A DNA stretch of 64,000 bases from Dama dama (taxonomy: Eukaryota; Chordata; Mammalia; Artiodactyla; Cervidae). The position numbers and the translations under genes were made by a program. The notes below the pieces were generated by a model. It saw nothing but the letters and a program-made list of their open reading frames with translations, searched no databases and was not told the origin of the DNA. The DNA lies in the NCBI RefSeq assembly GCF_033118175.1, contig NC_083692.1:19402501-19466500 (forward strand), in the 5' to 3' direction. Below are positions 44,404 to 55,430 of this stretch, one piece after another (position 1 is the first letter of the stretch; the number at the start of each line of letters is the position of its first letter).

Positions 44404-46345
44404 TCAGTTCAGTTTACTTCAGTCGCTTAGTCGTGTCTGACTCTGAGACCCCATGAACTGCAGCACACCAAAACTCGCTGTCCATCACCAACTCCCAGAG
44501 TTTACATAAGCTCATGTCCATTGAGTCGGTGATGCCATCCAACCATCTCATCCTCTGTTGTGCCCTGCTCCTCCTGCCCTCAATCTTTCCCAGCATCAGG
44601 GTCTTATCAAATGAGTCAGCTCTTCACATCAGTGGCCAAAGTATTGGAGTTTCAGCTTCAACATCAGTCCTTCCAATGAATATTCAGGACTGATCTCCTT
44701 TAGGATGGACTGGTTGGATCTCTTTGCAGTCCAAGGGACTCTCAAGAGTCTTCTCCAACACCACAGTTCAAAAGCATCAATTCTTCGGCACTCAGCTTTC
44801 TGTAGAGTCTAACTCTCGCATCCATACATGACTACTGGAAAAACCATAGCCTTGACTAGACAGACATTTGTTGACAAAGTAATGTCTCTGCTTTTTAATA
44901 TGCTCTCTATGTTGATCATAACTTTCCTACAAAGGAGTAAGTGTCTTTTTATTTCATGCCTGCAATCACCATCTGCAGTGATTTTGGAGCCCCCCAAAAT
45001 AAAGTCAGCCACTGTTTCCACTGTTTCCCCATCTATTTGCCATGAAGTGATGGGACTGGATGCCATGATCCTAGTTTTCTGAATGTTGAGCCTTAAACCA
45101 ACTTTTCACTCCTCTTTCACCTTCACCAAGAGGCTCTTTAGTTCCTCTTCACTTTCTGCCATAAGGGTGGTGTCATCTGAATATCTGAGGTTATTGATAT
45201 TTCTCCCGGCAATCTTGATTCCAGCTTGTGCTTCTTCCAGCCCAGCGTTTCTCATGATGTAATTTGCATATAAGTTAAATAAGCAAGGTGACAATATACA
45301 GCCTTGATGTACTCCTTTTCCTATTTGGAACCAGTCTGTTGTTCCATGTCCAGTTCTAACTGTTGCTTCCTGACCTGCATACAGGTTTCTCAAGAGGCAG
45401 GTCAGGTGGTCTGGTATTCCCATCTCTTGAGGAATTTTCCACAGTTTATTGTGATCCACACAGTCAAAGGCTTTGGCATAGTCAATAAAGCAGAAATAGA
45501 TGTTTTTCTGGAACTCTCTTGCTTTTTTGATGATCCAGCGGATATTGGCAATTTGATCTCTGGTTCCTCTGCCTTTTCTAAAACCAGCTTGAACATCTGG
45601 AAGTTCACGGTTCATGTATTGCTGAAGCCTGGCTTGGAGAATTTTGAGCATTACTTTACTAGCGTGTGAGATGAGTGCAATTGTGTGGTAGTTTGAGCAT
45701 TCTTTGGCATTGCCTTTCTTTGGAATTGGAATGAAAACTGACCTTTTCCAGTCCTGTGGCCACTGCTGAGTTTTCCAAATTTGCTGGCATATTGAGTGCA
45801 GCACTTTCACAGCATCACCTTTTAGGATTTGAAATAGCTCAACTGGAATTTCATCACCTCCACTAGCTTTGTTTGTAGTGATGCTTCCTAAGGCCCAGTT
45901 GACTTCACATTCCAGGATGTCTGACTCTAGGTGAGTGATCACATCATCATGATTATTTGGGTCTTGAAGATCTTTTTTGTACAGTTCTTCTGTGTATTCT
46001 TGCCACCTCTTCTTAATATCTTCTGCTTCTGTTAGGTCCATACATTTTCTGTCCTTTATTGAGCCCATGTTTGCGAGAAATGTTCCCTTGGTATCTCTAA
46101 TTTTCTTGAAGAGATCTCTAGTCTTTCCCATTCTATTGTTTTCCTCTATTTCTTTGCATTGATTGCTGAGGAAAGCTTCCTTATCTCTCCTTGCTATTCT
46201 TTGGAACTCTGCATTCAAATGGAAATTTCTTTCCTTTTCTCCTTTGCTTTTCACTTCTCTTCTTTTCACAGCTATTTGTAACGCCTCCTCAGACAGCCAT
46301 TTTGCTTTTTTGCATTTCTTTTTCTTGGGGATGGTCTTGATCCCT
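44404..46345 (-). mobile_element. BovB (RTE) LINE, 1.9-kb antisense copy
   Basis: The longest and best-preserved BovB here. It reads from the 3' end ('agttcagtttacttcagtcg') to a 5' truncation near 'gatggtcttgatccctg', where it abuts an MLT1 LTR. It covers most of the reverse-transcriptase domain and the C-terminal region of the single RTE-type protein but lacks the apurinic endonuclease region. No target duplication seen. Confidence 0.95.
45106..46269 (-). pseudogene. BovB reverse transcriptase, 388-codon open segment
   Basis: Open on the minus strand from about 46345 to 45106; 46269 is a GTG, so the frame simply continues upstream and no start codon is implied. Counting from 46269, visible reverse-transcriptase blocks are FIPIPKKGN (179-187), the motif-A block FIDYAKAFD (261-269) with its aspartates, motif B QGCILSPCLFNLY (322-334) and motif C YSDD (363-366), where the family usually has YADD; both catalytic aspartates remain. 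An in-frame TGA at 45103-45105 ends it, caused by small deletions. The same frame is then open again to 44809 and stops at a TAG that replaces a tryptophan codon. The copy lacks the endonuclease half and a promoter, so it cannot be autonomous. Confidence 0.9.
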
Positions 46346-46349
46346 GTTT

Positions 46350-46780
46350 TTCACCATGTTCTAGACCCGGGGTGAGATACTTGATTTCTCTTAAAATTAG
46401 TTTCCTTATCTTTGAAATGTAACATCATATACTCTGGAAATACTGAAATTCCCGAAACTTGCTATGCCTCTGTGCCTTGGTGAAACTCCTGCTCCTTCAA
46501 AGCAGAGGTAGGGGGCGGGGAAGAGAGATGCTCTACTGGTGGCCTTGAGGAAGGGACATGAGCCAAGGAGTGCAGGTTGTCTCTAGAGACTGAAAAACAT
46601 AAAGGGATTTTCTCCTCAGAGCCTCTAGAAGGATCTAGTTCTGCTGACACCTTGACATTAGCCCCGGGAGACTGATTTTGGACTTACAACCTCTAGAACT
46701 ATAAGAGAGTAAATGTGTAGTGTTTTAAGCCACTAAGCCTGTGATAATTCATTGCAGCAGGAATAGTAAACTAATACAAT
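46350..46780 (+). repeat. MLT1-type MaLR LTR, sense
   Basis: 'gacatgagccaaggagtgca', 'tcctcagagcctctagaagg', 'gctgacaccttgacattagc', 'acaacctctagaactataag' and 'aatagtaaactaatacaatg' give the sense LTR 3' half. The 5' part is less certain. Confidence 0.75.
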
Positions 46781-46784
46781 GCAC

Positions 46785-47880
46785 TTAAGATTCATCCAAG
46801 TTATTGCATGTATGGATGCATTCCACTGTATGGATGTTTCACCACTTGTGTATTCATTTATCAATTGATGAACACTTGGGCTGTTTCCAAGTCTGGGGCA
46901 TTATAAATAAAGCTGCTATGAACATTTATATATGTAGGTCTTTGTGCGGACATATGTTTTCATTTCTCTTTAGCAAATGCCTAGGAGTGGGATTGCTGGG
47001 TCAGAAGTGTATATTTAATTTTATAAAAACTGCTAAAGTGCTTTCCAAAGTGGTGCATTCCCACCAGCAGTACATGAGAGTTCCAGTTATTCTATATCCT
47101 TGCCAATGTGTAGCATTGCCAGTCTTTTTAATTTTAGCCAGTATAATAGATGTTCAGTGATATCTCATTGTGATTTTAATTGCATTTTCCTGATGACTAA
47201 TGAGGTTGAACATTTTTTTTCATAGGCTCTTTGGCTATCTGTATTACTTTTTTTTGTGAGATGTCTATTCATTCCTTTGGCCATTAAAAAAATTGGATCA
47301 TTTGTCTTATTATTGAGTTTTAAGGGTTCTTTATATATTCTGACTACATAGACTTTATCAGATATACATTTTGCAAATATTTGCTTCGAGTCTGTGGCTT
47401 GTGTTTTTGTTTTCTTATTAGTGCCTTTCAAAGAGCAGATGTTTTAAATTCTGATCAAGTCTGGTATATCAATTTATTTTCCTTCTGTGGATTATGTACT
47501 TTGTGTCTCATCTAAGAAATCTCTGTGCTGCTGAGTGCTGTATTATGTTGTTTCAGTCATGTTCGACTCTGTGTGACTCTATGGACTATAGCCTGCCAGG
47601 CTCCTCTGTCCATGGGATTTTCTAGGCAAGGATACTGGAGTGGGTTGCCATTTTCTCCTCCTTGCTTAAGCCAAAGTCACAATGACTTTCTCTTTCATGT
47701 TCTTCTAGAAGTTTCATAGTGTTAGTTCTTATATTTAGCTGTATGATCCGTATTGAGTTAATGTTTATATATGGTGTGAGGTAAGGGTTGAGGTTTTTAA
47801 AATGAAAAAAAAAATTGGTAATGCCTTTGACTAGTTAGGGTACCAGGTTAATGCTGGCCTCGTGAAATGAATTAGTATCG
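46785..47880 (-). repeat. Old L1, antisense, split by Bov-tA
   Basis: 'atttatcaattgatgaacac', 'gcctaggagtgggattgctg', 'tcccaccagcagtacatgag' and 'ctgtggattatgtactttgt' follow antisense L1. After the SINE it resumes with 'aagtcacaatgactttctct' and ends near 'aatgctggcctcgtgaaatg' after an internal deletion. Confidence 0.8.
47527..47662 (-). mobile_element. 5'-truncated Bov-tA SINE in old L1
   Basis: Antisense, truncated after 'gggttgccattttctcctcc', so the tRNA-like end is missing. Target repeats only approximate (ctctgtgct / ctccttgct). Confidence 0.85.
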
Positions 47881-48085
47881 TACTAGGTGCTACAAGGAAT
47901 ATAAAGGTCAGATCCAACCCTTGCTGCAACCATACACATAAACATACCTCAAGTATTATAAAGGCAGAATTTAATGAGCTCCATAAGGAAATGCTTCTGG
48001 CACTGCAAGAAGAAAGAAGGAAGCCATGGGAAGTCTCAGAGAAGCCTTCCTGAAGGTGGTAACACTAAAAAGTGCTTTAGTAGAG
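47881..48085 (-). repeat. L2-like antisense fragment
   Basis: 'gtactaggtgctacaaggaa' and 'agaagccttcctgaaggtgg' resemble antisense L2. Decayed and uncertain. Confidence 0.45.
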
Positions 48086-48468
48086 CTGCAACTTTGCCCA
48101 CCCCTGGGGGTACTGTCTATGAATGATGCTCCCTTCTGGGCTCACAGGATAGAATGTGGATGGTGTCCACCGAGAGTTGTAAACATAGAGGCCCTGCTAA
48201 AATAGGTCTACCAGCTGAGAGACTATGGGGGAAGGTGGGTGGGTGGGCAAGGGTGCTGTTAGAGGGGATTCAATTAAATTCATGACAGGTTGTTTTATAT
48301 ACATATCCTTTTGTCTCCCCAACTTTTAAATTAACTCTCACTGATCTGCATCCTCCCCCCATTGAATAAGGTGCTGGAGGCCTTGGAGAGGAAGGTGGGG
48401 AGGTGGGGGACCAGCCCTCCTGGAGTGCCCCTGGCTCTGTGCTCAATCTCAGTCCTCCCACCAATCTT
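48086..48468. other. Single-copy DNA
   Basis: No recognised repeat or gene. Confidence 0.4.
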
Positions 48469-48481
48469 CCAATCACAGCTT

Positions 48482-48612
48482 TAAAATAAAGAAAAATTGG
48501 CAACACCATGCAGCATGCCCGATCTTATTAATATTTCCCTGACCAGGGATCAAACCCATGTCCCCTGCCCTGAGAGCGAGGAGTCCCAACCACTGGCCTG
48601 CCAGGAAAGTCC
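48482..48612 (-). mobile_element. CHR-type SINE
   Basis: Antisense with 'ctgaccagggatcaaaccca' and 'ggcctgccaggaaagtcc'. Target repeats ccaatcacagctt (48469-48481) and ccaatcgcagctt (48613-48625), one mismatch in 13. Confidence 0.92.
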
Positions 48613-48625
48613 CCAATCGCAGCTT

Positions 48626-48740
48626 CTTTATCTCCACTTTCGCAGATTAAAAAATGAGTCTCATAAAGATTCAGTGCCTTGCCCTGGGTCAGCGGCTAGT
48701 GAGTGGTGGAGCTGAGATTGCCGTCGGGCCCCCAGCTCCC
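48626..48740 (-). repeat. MIR SINE, antisense
   Basis: 'ctttcgcagattaaaaaatg', 'cagtgccttgccctgggtca' and 'gctagtgagtggtggagctg' are antisense MIR. Confidence 0.75.
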
Positions 48741-49287
48741 CTCGGCCTCTCCAGCACCCTCCCCCTCGGCTCGGAGACGACTTCATTTCCGAGGAAGGCA
48801 GGCACACAGACAGGAAAGGAATGGGTGCCAGGGGCAGGTCAGGGTGAGATATTTGTGAGTGGGTTTGTTCTGATTTAGCAAAAACACTCAGCTCTGTGGG
48901 CTGGGCTGCGGCTGACTGGCTGTGTGGTCAGGGTTTGCAAAGCTTCCAAAGATCCTTTTGCTAGAAGGGCTTTAAAAGCTGCAAGCTCTCAGCAGTTTCT
49001 ATCAGTTGGGATTTTTTCCCCTCCAGACTGAATCCTGTCAGGGTTTTACTGGCTTCTGCGTTCCCAGATTGACCTGTGTCTCTGTCCTCTCACCACTTCC
49101 TGTCCCTGGTGTCTCCTCGGGAAAGGGTTCTTCACCAGCTTCATCTCCTGGTCCCCAACATCCGTCTCGTCTCTCTGTCAGAACCCTCTGGTTTCTCCAA
49201 GAAGCGTGGAGTTGAGCTCATCAGGAACAAAGAAACTCTGGGACCTACTTTTGATCCAGATTTGGGGGTTTGCTTCTTTTCCTGGTA
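48741..49287. other. Single-copy DNA, CpG-rich at its start
   Basis: Seven CpG in about 80 bases at 48715-48795. No repeat or coding frame recognised. The stretch 48840-49010 could be conserved non-coding DNA; this cannot be tested here. Confidence 0.4.
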
Positions 49288-49301
49288 TCATATTTTTAAA
49301 A

Positions 49302-49472
49302 AATAATTTTACAATTTTTTTTTTTTTTTACGTATTAAAAAAAAACTTTTTTTTTTTTTGACCGTACCCTGAGTTATATGAGATCTTAATTCCCCAACCA
49401 GGGATCAAAACCATACCCCTGGCATTAGAAGGCAGAGTCTTAACCACTGGACCATGGGAGAAGTCCCCGGGC
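49302..49472 (-). mobile_element. CHR-type SINE with long T-tracts
   Basis: Antisense. T-rich tail 49315-49360, then 'ccaaccagggatcaaaacca' and 'ggaccatgggagaagtccc'. A perfect 14-bp target duplication tcatatttttaaaa lies at 49288-49301 and 49473-49486. Confidence 0.92.
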
Positions 49473-49486
49473 TCATATTTTTAAAA

Positions 49487-50639
49487 GAGCTCTTAAATGC
49501 CAGGGCACCATGAGAAGTTACTGCTTGAGGGGCTGGGGTGAACTCCGAGGTCACCATGTATGGAAGTTCCCCTTCTCCCCGACCCTGTTCTAATGTCCTG
49601 ACGGTGTGGAATGACCTTATGCTCAGACCCCTCTCAGTGAGTCTTGCTGGCTTGCCCTGGGCATTGGCTTCTTGTCCTTTGCATGGTCACCACGGGCCCT
49701 GCCCCAGTCACCTCAGAGACAAACAGAGATAGGGCCTCTTTGGGTTGCTGGCTCTGAGGACAGCATCACACCACTCTGCATCAGCAGAAAGAGCATCCAC
49801 CGTCACCTGCATTCTGGAGCCCCTCCCCCATCGCCCCAGGAGGCCTCTGTGCCCTCCGCACTGCCCACCAGGCCCAGCGCCCAGTGCTCCAGGAATTCCC
49901 GGTGTCTCCCGGTGACTTCACGGGAAGCATTCTGGGTTGGTTCTCCTTGCCTCCAACTCCTTCCAGGACTTGCCAAGGATGATGCCTCCAAGCTCCTCCC
50001 AGCTCCCAAAATACCAGTCCTGCCTGCCGGCCCTGCCAGAAAATGCTTAGCACATTAGCGGGTTTAGCCGCCACAGTTGCAGCCATTTAGGAAGCTGCAG
50101 AGGCACATAGATTTCATTCTGGAATTCTTTCCAGCTGCTCGCTATTTTGACAACACTGGGTGGCACCGTTACCAGGAACCTGCAGGGCCTGTGAGCTGGA
50201 AGTGGCGGGGGGCCTGGGGGCTGGGGTGGTAGGCACAGCAGCCTTTTCTCCTTGGCTGGTCTCCTTCCTTGCCTTCTGGCGCTTGCTTGGAACTGCTCTT
50301 GGATACCAGCAGCGTATTTCCAGTTGCCACTGTGCTGCGGCTTCTGCTTGAGGGAGAGACAAGAGGCCGCAAGGCAGAGTGAAAGGAAACAGCCCCACCA
50401 GACATCTTCTTGGACTCAGAAGACCTTGCCGCAGTGGACTTCTGGTCTCTTAGTGGCTGAGGGCTCTGGAGCCAGTCACCAGCTCTCCAGAACTCCACTG
50501 TTCCCATCTGTAGAGGGGATCACGTGACCTGATGCCTCTCCCCTACCCCTCCACCATCCCACACCTCAGGATAAGATCTGGGATGTACAAGAGAAGGATG
50601 CACATGAAAGTGTTTTGGATAGTGGCAAACATTTGCATT
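49487..50639. other. G+C-rich single-copy block
   Basis: Open frames of 90-130 codons overlap on both strands at 49670-50530 with no recognised family and no preferred frame. A MIR-like trace lies at 50470-50525. No gene called. Confidence 0.4.
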
Positions 50640-50700
50640 TTTGTGAGTTCCTGGAGGGCAGGGACTCTGTTTTGTTTATCTTTGAATTTCTTCCACCATG
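50640..50700 (+). repeat. L2 LINE tail
   Basis: 'gtgagttcctggagggcagg' with 'tttgtttatctttgaattt' is the sense L2 end. Confidence 0.65.
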
Positions 50701-50804
50701 TTGGTTTGTTGGATAGGAAAGTAAATATGATGACTTTCTGGAAGTTTCTCACTTGCCCATCGATGGTTAGTGTGATGAAGAGAAGTAAGATTATGGGTGT
50801 ATTA

Positions 50805-51155
50805 GTTTGTTAGGGCTTTTGTAACCAGATACCACAGACTAGGGGCCTGAAGTGACATTTATTGCCTCATAGTTCTGGAGGCCAGAAGTCTGAGATCACG
50901 GTGCCCACAAGGCTGGTTCCTTGTGAGGGAGACTCTGTTCTAGGTGTCTTTTAGCTTCTAGAGGTTTGCCGGCAACTTTTAGTGTTCCTTGGTTTGTAGA
51001 CGCATTGCCCTGATCTCTGCCTTCATCTTCACAGATATCTTTGTTTCGAAATTCCCCTTTTTGTGTAAGGATACCAGACATGTTGGATTAGGAGCCACCC
51101 TCATAACCTCATTCTAGCTAATTACATCTTTAATAGCCCTATTTCCTGACATGGA
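50805..51155 (-). repeat. MLT1-type MaLR LTR, antisense
   Basis: 'attagtttgttagggctttt', 'catagttctggaggccagaa', 'gatctctgccttcatcttca' and 'ataacctcattctagctaat' parallel the LTR at 38.9-39.6 kb. Solo LTR. Confidence 0.8.
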
Positions 51156-51567
51156 AGGCAAGGGACCTTCTCAGCCCTGGGGCCAACGTAGTATGGGGAA
51201 GACCAAGGCAGTGTGCCAGGCCTGACTGGGAAAAGAGTTCTGATTCAGAGGCAGGGCCTTATTGGGTGAAGAACCCCATTTTATACTACCATTCTCAGAT
51301 TTGGGGAAGTGGATTGTTCTCCATACAAGCAAGACTCATCTTTCTTCCAACTCAGAAGCATGGGTGTTCAGGTGTCCTGACATGCCGGACACTGCCGAGT
51401 AAACGAGGTTCCCATTCTCTGCCCTTCCCTTCCTCCTTCTGAAACTGCACTACTCAGATGGGATTTAAACTGGCCCCAAACTTTCAGATCAGGACTTGAA
51501 CCCATGGATGAGACTTTTACTTAGCCAAAACTTGAACTGGGGCTCGGACCCATTAACTTTTAATTAA

Positions 51568-51770
51568 GTTCCTTGGTGGCTCAGATGGTAAAGAATGTGC
51601 CTGCAGTGCAGGCGACCTGGGTTCAATCCTTGGGTCAGGAAGATCCCCTGGAGGACACGCTCCAGTATTCTTGCCTGGAAAATTTCATAGACAGAGGAGC
51701 CTCGTGGGCTACAGTCCGTGGGGTCACAAAGAGTTGGACACAATTGAGTGACTAACACTTTCACTTTCTT
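51568..51770 (+). mobile_element. Bov-tA SINE
   Basis: Sense, slightly truncated at the 5' end ('gttccttggtggctcagatg') and with a deletion at 'ggaggacacgctccag'. Ends in 'gactaacactttcacttt'. Confidence 0.93.
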
Positions 51771-51964
51771 TGAGGACTTAATGAAGCTCAGATTCTTTAT
51801 GTCTCAGTGCAGAAGGAATTCAACAAGAGTCAAAGTGATATGTAAGAAGTGAATTTATTTTGAGAGACATACATTCCACAGACTGGATGAGGTTCATTGC
51901 AAAAGGCAAGAGCAGCCTGAAATATGGGGTGGTTAGCTTTTATGGGCTGGGTAATTTCATAGGC

Positions 51965-52175
51965 TGGGCTTCCCTGGTGGCTCAGTGGTAAAGAATCCTT
52001 CTGCCAGTGTAGGAGATGGATGTTCAGTCCCTGAGTTGGGAAGATCCTCTGGAGAAGAAAATGGCAACTCACTTCAGTATTCTTGCTTGGGAAATCTCAT
52101 GGACAAAGGAGCCTGGTGGGCTATAGTCCATGGCGCTGCAGAGAGTCAGACACGAGTTAGTTACTAAACAATAAC
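51965..52175 (+). mobile_element. Bov-tA SINE
   Basis: Sense full-length copy with a perfect 12-bp target duplication aatttcataggc at 51953-51964 and 52176-52187. The duplicated bases belong to the surrounding LTR relic. Confidence 0.95.
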
Positions 52176-52502
52176 AATTTCATAGGCAGATCGTTCCAAC
52201 TATTTCGGAGAAGGGATAGAGATTTCCAGGAATTGGGCTGCTGCCCACTTTTTGGTTATTTATGGTTGGCCTCAGAACTCTCATAGCACCTGTAGGTGTG
52301 TCATTTTACACTTGCTAATGTGTACAATGAGCAAATACTGAGGCTCAAAGTCCTCTGGAAGTTGAATCTGTGGTTGTTTTGGGTCTAGTTGGTTCTAACT
52401 AGTTTATGTTGTATTCACAATTTATTCTTTAAGGATTGTGCCCTGTCCCCTTCCCTCCTGTTTCCCTTTGTCATCCTTTTTGTCCCCCACCACAGTTTCC
52501 TA

Positions 52503-53738
52503 CGCTAGCAAAGCAATGCTCAAAATTCTCCAAGCCAGGCTTCAACAGTACATGAACCAAGAACTTCCAGATGTTCAAGCTGGATTTAGAAAAGGCCGAG
52601 GAACCAGAGATCAAATTGCCAACATCTGTTGGATCATTGAAAAAGCAAGAGAGTTCCAGAAAAAGGTCTGCCTTATTGACTACTCCAAAGCCTTTGACTG
52701 TGTGGATCACAACAAACTGTGGAAAATTCTTCAAGAGACGGGAATACCAGACCACTTGACCTGCCTCCTGAGAAATCTGTGTGCTGGTCAAGAAGCAACA
52801 GATTGAACTGGACATGGAACAACGGACTGGTTCCATACTGGGGAAGGAGTACGTCAAGGCTGTATATTGTCATCCTGCTTATTAAACTTATATGCAGAGT
52901 ACATCATGCAAAATGCCAGGCTGGATGAAGCACAAGCTGGAATCAAGATTGCTGGGAGAAATATCAATAATCTCAGATACGCAGATGACACCACCCTTAT
53001 AGCAGAAAGCGAAGAAGAACTAAAGAGCCTCTGGATGAAAGTGAAAGAGGAGAATGAAAAGCTGGTTTAAAACACAACATCCCAAAAACTAAGATCATGG
53101 CATCTGGTCCATGGCAAATAGATGGGGAAACAACGGAAACAGTGACAGACTTTATTTTCTTGGACTCCAAAATCACTGCAGATGGTGACTGCAGCCATGA
53201 AATTAAAAGACGCTTGCTCCTTGGAAGAAAAACTATGACCAACCTAGACAGCACATTAAAAAACACAGATATCCCTTTGCTTACAAAGGTCCATCTAGTC
53301 AAAGCTGTCATTTTTCATGTCATGTATGGTTGTGAGAGTTGGACTATAAAGCAAGCTGAGTGCTGAAGAATTGATACTTTTGAACTGTGGTGCTGAAGAC
53401 TCTTGAGAGTCCCTTGGACAGCAAAGAGATCCAATGAGTCAATCCTAAAGGAAATCAGTCCTGAATATTCACTGGAAGGACTGATGCTGAAGCTGAAACT
53501 CCAATACTTTGGCCACCTGATGTGAAGAACTGACTCATTTGAAAAGACCCTGATGCAGGGAAAGATTGAAGGTGGAAGGAGAAGAGGGTGACAGAGGATG
53601 AGATAGTTGGATGGCATCACGACTCGATGGACATGAGTTTGAGCAAGCTCTGGGAGTTGGTGATGGACAGGGAAGCCTGGCGTGCTGCATGGGGTCGCAA
53701 AGAGTCGGACACGACTGAGCAGGTGAACAACAACAACA
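52503..53738 (+). pseudogene. BovB LINE, sense 1.2-kb copy with broken RT frame
   Basis: Starts 'tacgctagcaaagcaatgct' and ends 'ggtgaacaacaacaacaaac'. The translated plus strand shows AGFRKGRGTRDQI, a motif-A block LIDYSKAFD, and an intact YADD near 52979, but in separate frames: a stop follows GQEATD near 52803, and further frameshifts come after 53070 and 53366. 5'-truncated; it cannot encode an enzyme. Confidence 0.93.
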
Positions 53739-53820
53739 AACTTCCCACACCACTTAGCTAAAGAGGGATGTATACAGTTCTCAAGTAGAACCTCAAGTTT
53801 TACTCTTTTATTCACAGAGG

Positions 53821-54002
53821 TCCTCAAAGGGTCGGCAATGGCCTGCTTGCATCAGAATTGTTTTGGAGAGCACAGTGAAAAGTCAAGCTCCTGGTCTCCA
53901 CCCTAATCCACTGAATCAGGAGAGGGTGGGGTGGGACCAGGGATCTACCTTTCATAGTTGCTCCCCAGGGACTCTTGTACACACCTGGGCTGAGAACCCC
54001 TC
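53821..54002 (+). mobile_element. MER5A-type hAT relic
   Basis: 'gcttgcatcagaattgtttt', 'ccactgaatcaggagagggt' and 'cctgggctgagaacccc' follow the MER5A order. Decayed; no target duplication sought successfully. Confidence 0.65.
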
Positions 54003-55185
54003 CCAGGGTTCTACTTCCTCTCCACAGCCTTCTTCGCTTCTGGTTCCACCCTCACTGTCCAGACCCTGCCCTTCCCCACAGCTGGGGTCTGAAATGCAAG
54101 GCACTTGTGTTCTGCAGCCCCACACCCTCCCGCCTTCCCTGGGGTTGAGCATCCAGAAGTCCTGGTGGACCGAGGGCAGTCAGGCATAGAATTTGCCACC
54201 CCCAAATATGTCTTTTTGGCATATTAGTTATCTTAAGCTGGTTATTTTCTGAGAAACGGCCAACAGGGAAGAGAAAAAGAAACAAACTGAATGCTGAGTA
54301 GAAGTTACTGTTTTTTAAGAAATGTTTACATTTATAAGGGAAATCTCCATTCATAAGGGTTTCTCTCTCACGGTACCAAAACGAAGCTGACCAGATCTCC
54401 AGAGACACTACCCACAAGGAAGGCAATGACTTCAAGCTGTGCAACAACCTTATCCTTTTTTACTGTACTTTCCTGCTCACCTCCCACAGATGACTCCCTG
54501 CACCCCCATCCCCCTTCCCCCAGCATTCTCTTTGGTCTTTAGCCAAGAATAGTAATTAAGGTAAGGACTTTGGCTATTTTAGGGAGTTACTTAGTTTTCC
54601 TGGGTTTCCCCCATGTGTCCATGTTATTAAATTTTTGTTTGGTTTTCTCCTATTAATTCGTCTCATGTCAAGGTAATTCTTCAACCAGCTGGAAGAACCT
54701 AGAACTGATTTTTCTCCCAGACATGGGCTTGCATATGGGTTGGAAAAGAGGGTGGCTGGTGACCTGTGCTCACTTGCTGTTGTCTGACCCTTTCCCCATG
54801 TCCTCGTATCCTTCCCTGTTCCACTCTGCCCTAAGGCCTCACATGGAGCGACCAGGGCTTGGGTCATCAGGCAGTATCCCGGCAGGGCTGGGCAGCTCTG
54901 CACCCTGTTTGGAGATTGTATTAAAGTTTCCGGTGACTGAAAGAGAGTGAATATTCTGGAGTGAAATCGTTGACCTTAGCAGAAGAGTGGGGTTCTTTGA
55001 GCACCTCTGTTTTGTCACACATCTGTCCTCTGCTCTGCACACATTAGGCCTTCTTCAAGGCTCACCCATAAGCTTTACATTCTATCCTAGGGAGCCCCTG
55101 CCCCATCTCTTTCCCTGAGATATATAAGCACAAAAATACAGGGTGTATTCTTCATAGGCTCTTAGGAGTTCTGGTACATTGGAGC
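54003..55185. other. Single-copy block, about 1.2 kb
   Basis: C-rich 53995-54150 and 54480-54530. Short overlapping frames on both strands, none recognised. No gene called. Confidence 0.4.
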
Positions 55186-55280
55186 TAGAATGTAAGCCCC
55201 TTAATGGCAGGAACCCACTGTAGCCCAGTGTAGAAGGTGTCTGACATATGGGAGGTGCTCAGTGAACATTTTTCTTTTTT
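55186..55280 (+). repeat. L2 LINE tail
   Basis: 'aatgtaagccccttaatggc' and 'tgggaggtgctcagtgaaca' give the sense L2 end. Confidence 0.65.
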
Positions 55281-55299
55281 TCTTTTCAACCGAATGAAT

Positions 55300-55430
55300 A
55301 TCAGAGCTGAAAGGCACTGCCAAGTCCAGCTTGTCCAGAAGGGCCAGATGAGCAAACAGAGGCTCAGAGAGGTGAAATCATTCACCTGAGTTTGCATAGC
55401 AAGTAGGTGTTCTGGCCGGGGGTGGAACTC
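55300..55430 (-). repeat. MIR or related CORE-SINE, antisense
   Basis: 'gggccagatgagcaaacaga', 'ggctcagagaggtgaaatca' and 'gtttgcatagcaagtaggtg' follow antisense MIR. Confidence 0.65.

Larger units (their letters stand above)
51440..52430 (-). repeat. ERV-type LTR relic, antisense, split by two SINEs
   Basis: Blocks on either side of the SINEs form one element: 'aggacttgaacccatggatg', 'gctcggacccattaactttt', then 'aggacttaatgaagctcaga', 'agaaggaattcaacaagagt', 'aagtgaatttattttgagag', then 'gggatagagatttccaggaa' and 'tggttggcctcagaactctc'. I recognise this as an LTR-type repeat but cannot name the family or fix its ends. Confidence 0.5.

Noticed and set aside
45106..46269. The BovB reverse-transcriptase frame as a domesticated host gene
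   Set aside because: It has an in-frame stop, no ATG-led start, no endonuclease half and no promoter, and resembles ordinary truncated copies. Selection on the frame cannot be shown from one sequence.
49670..50530. Overlapping frames of 90-130 codons on both strands
   Set aside because: They reflect high G+C and few stops; no frame is preferred and no domain is recognised.
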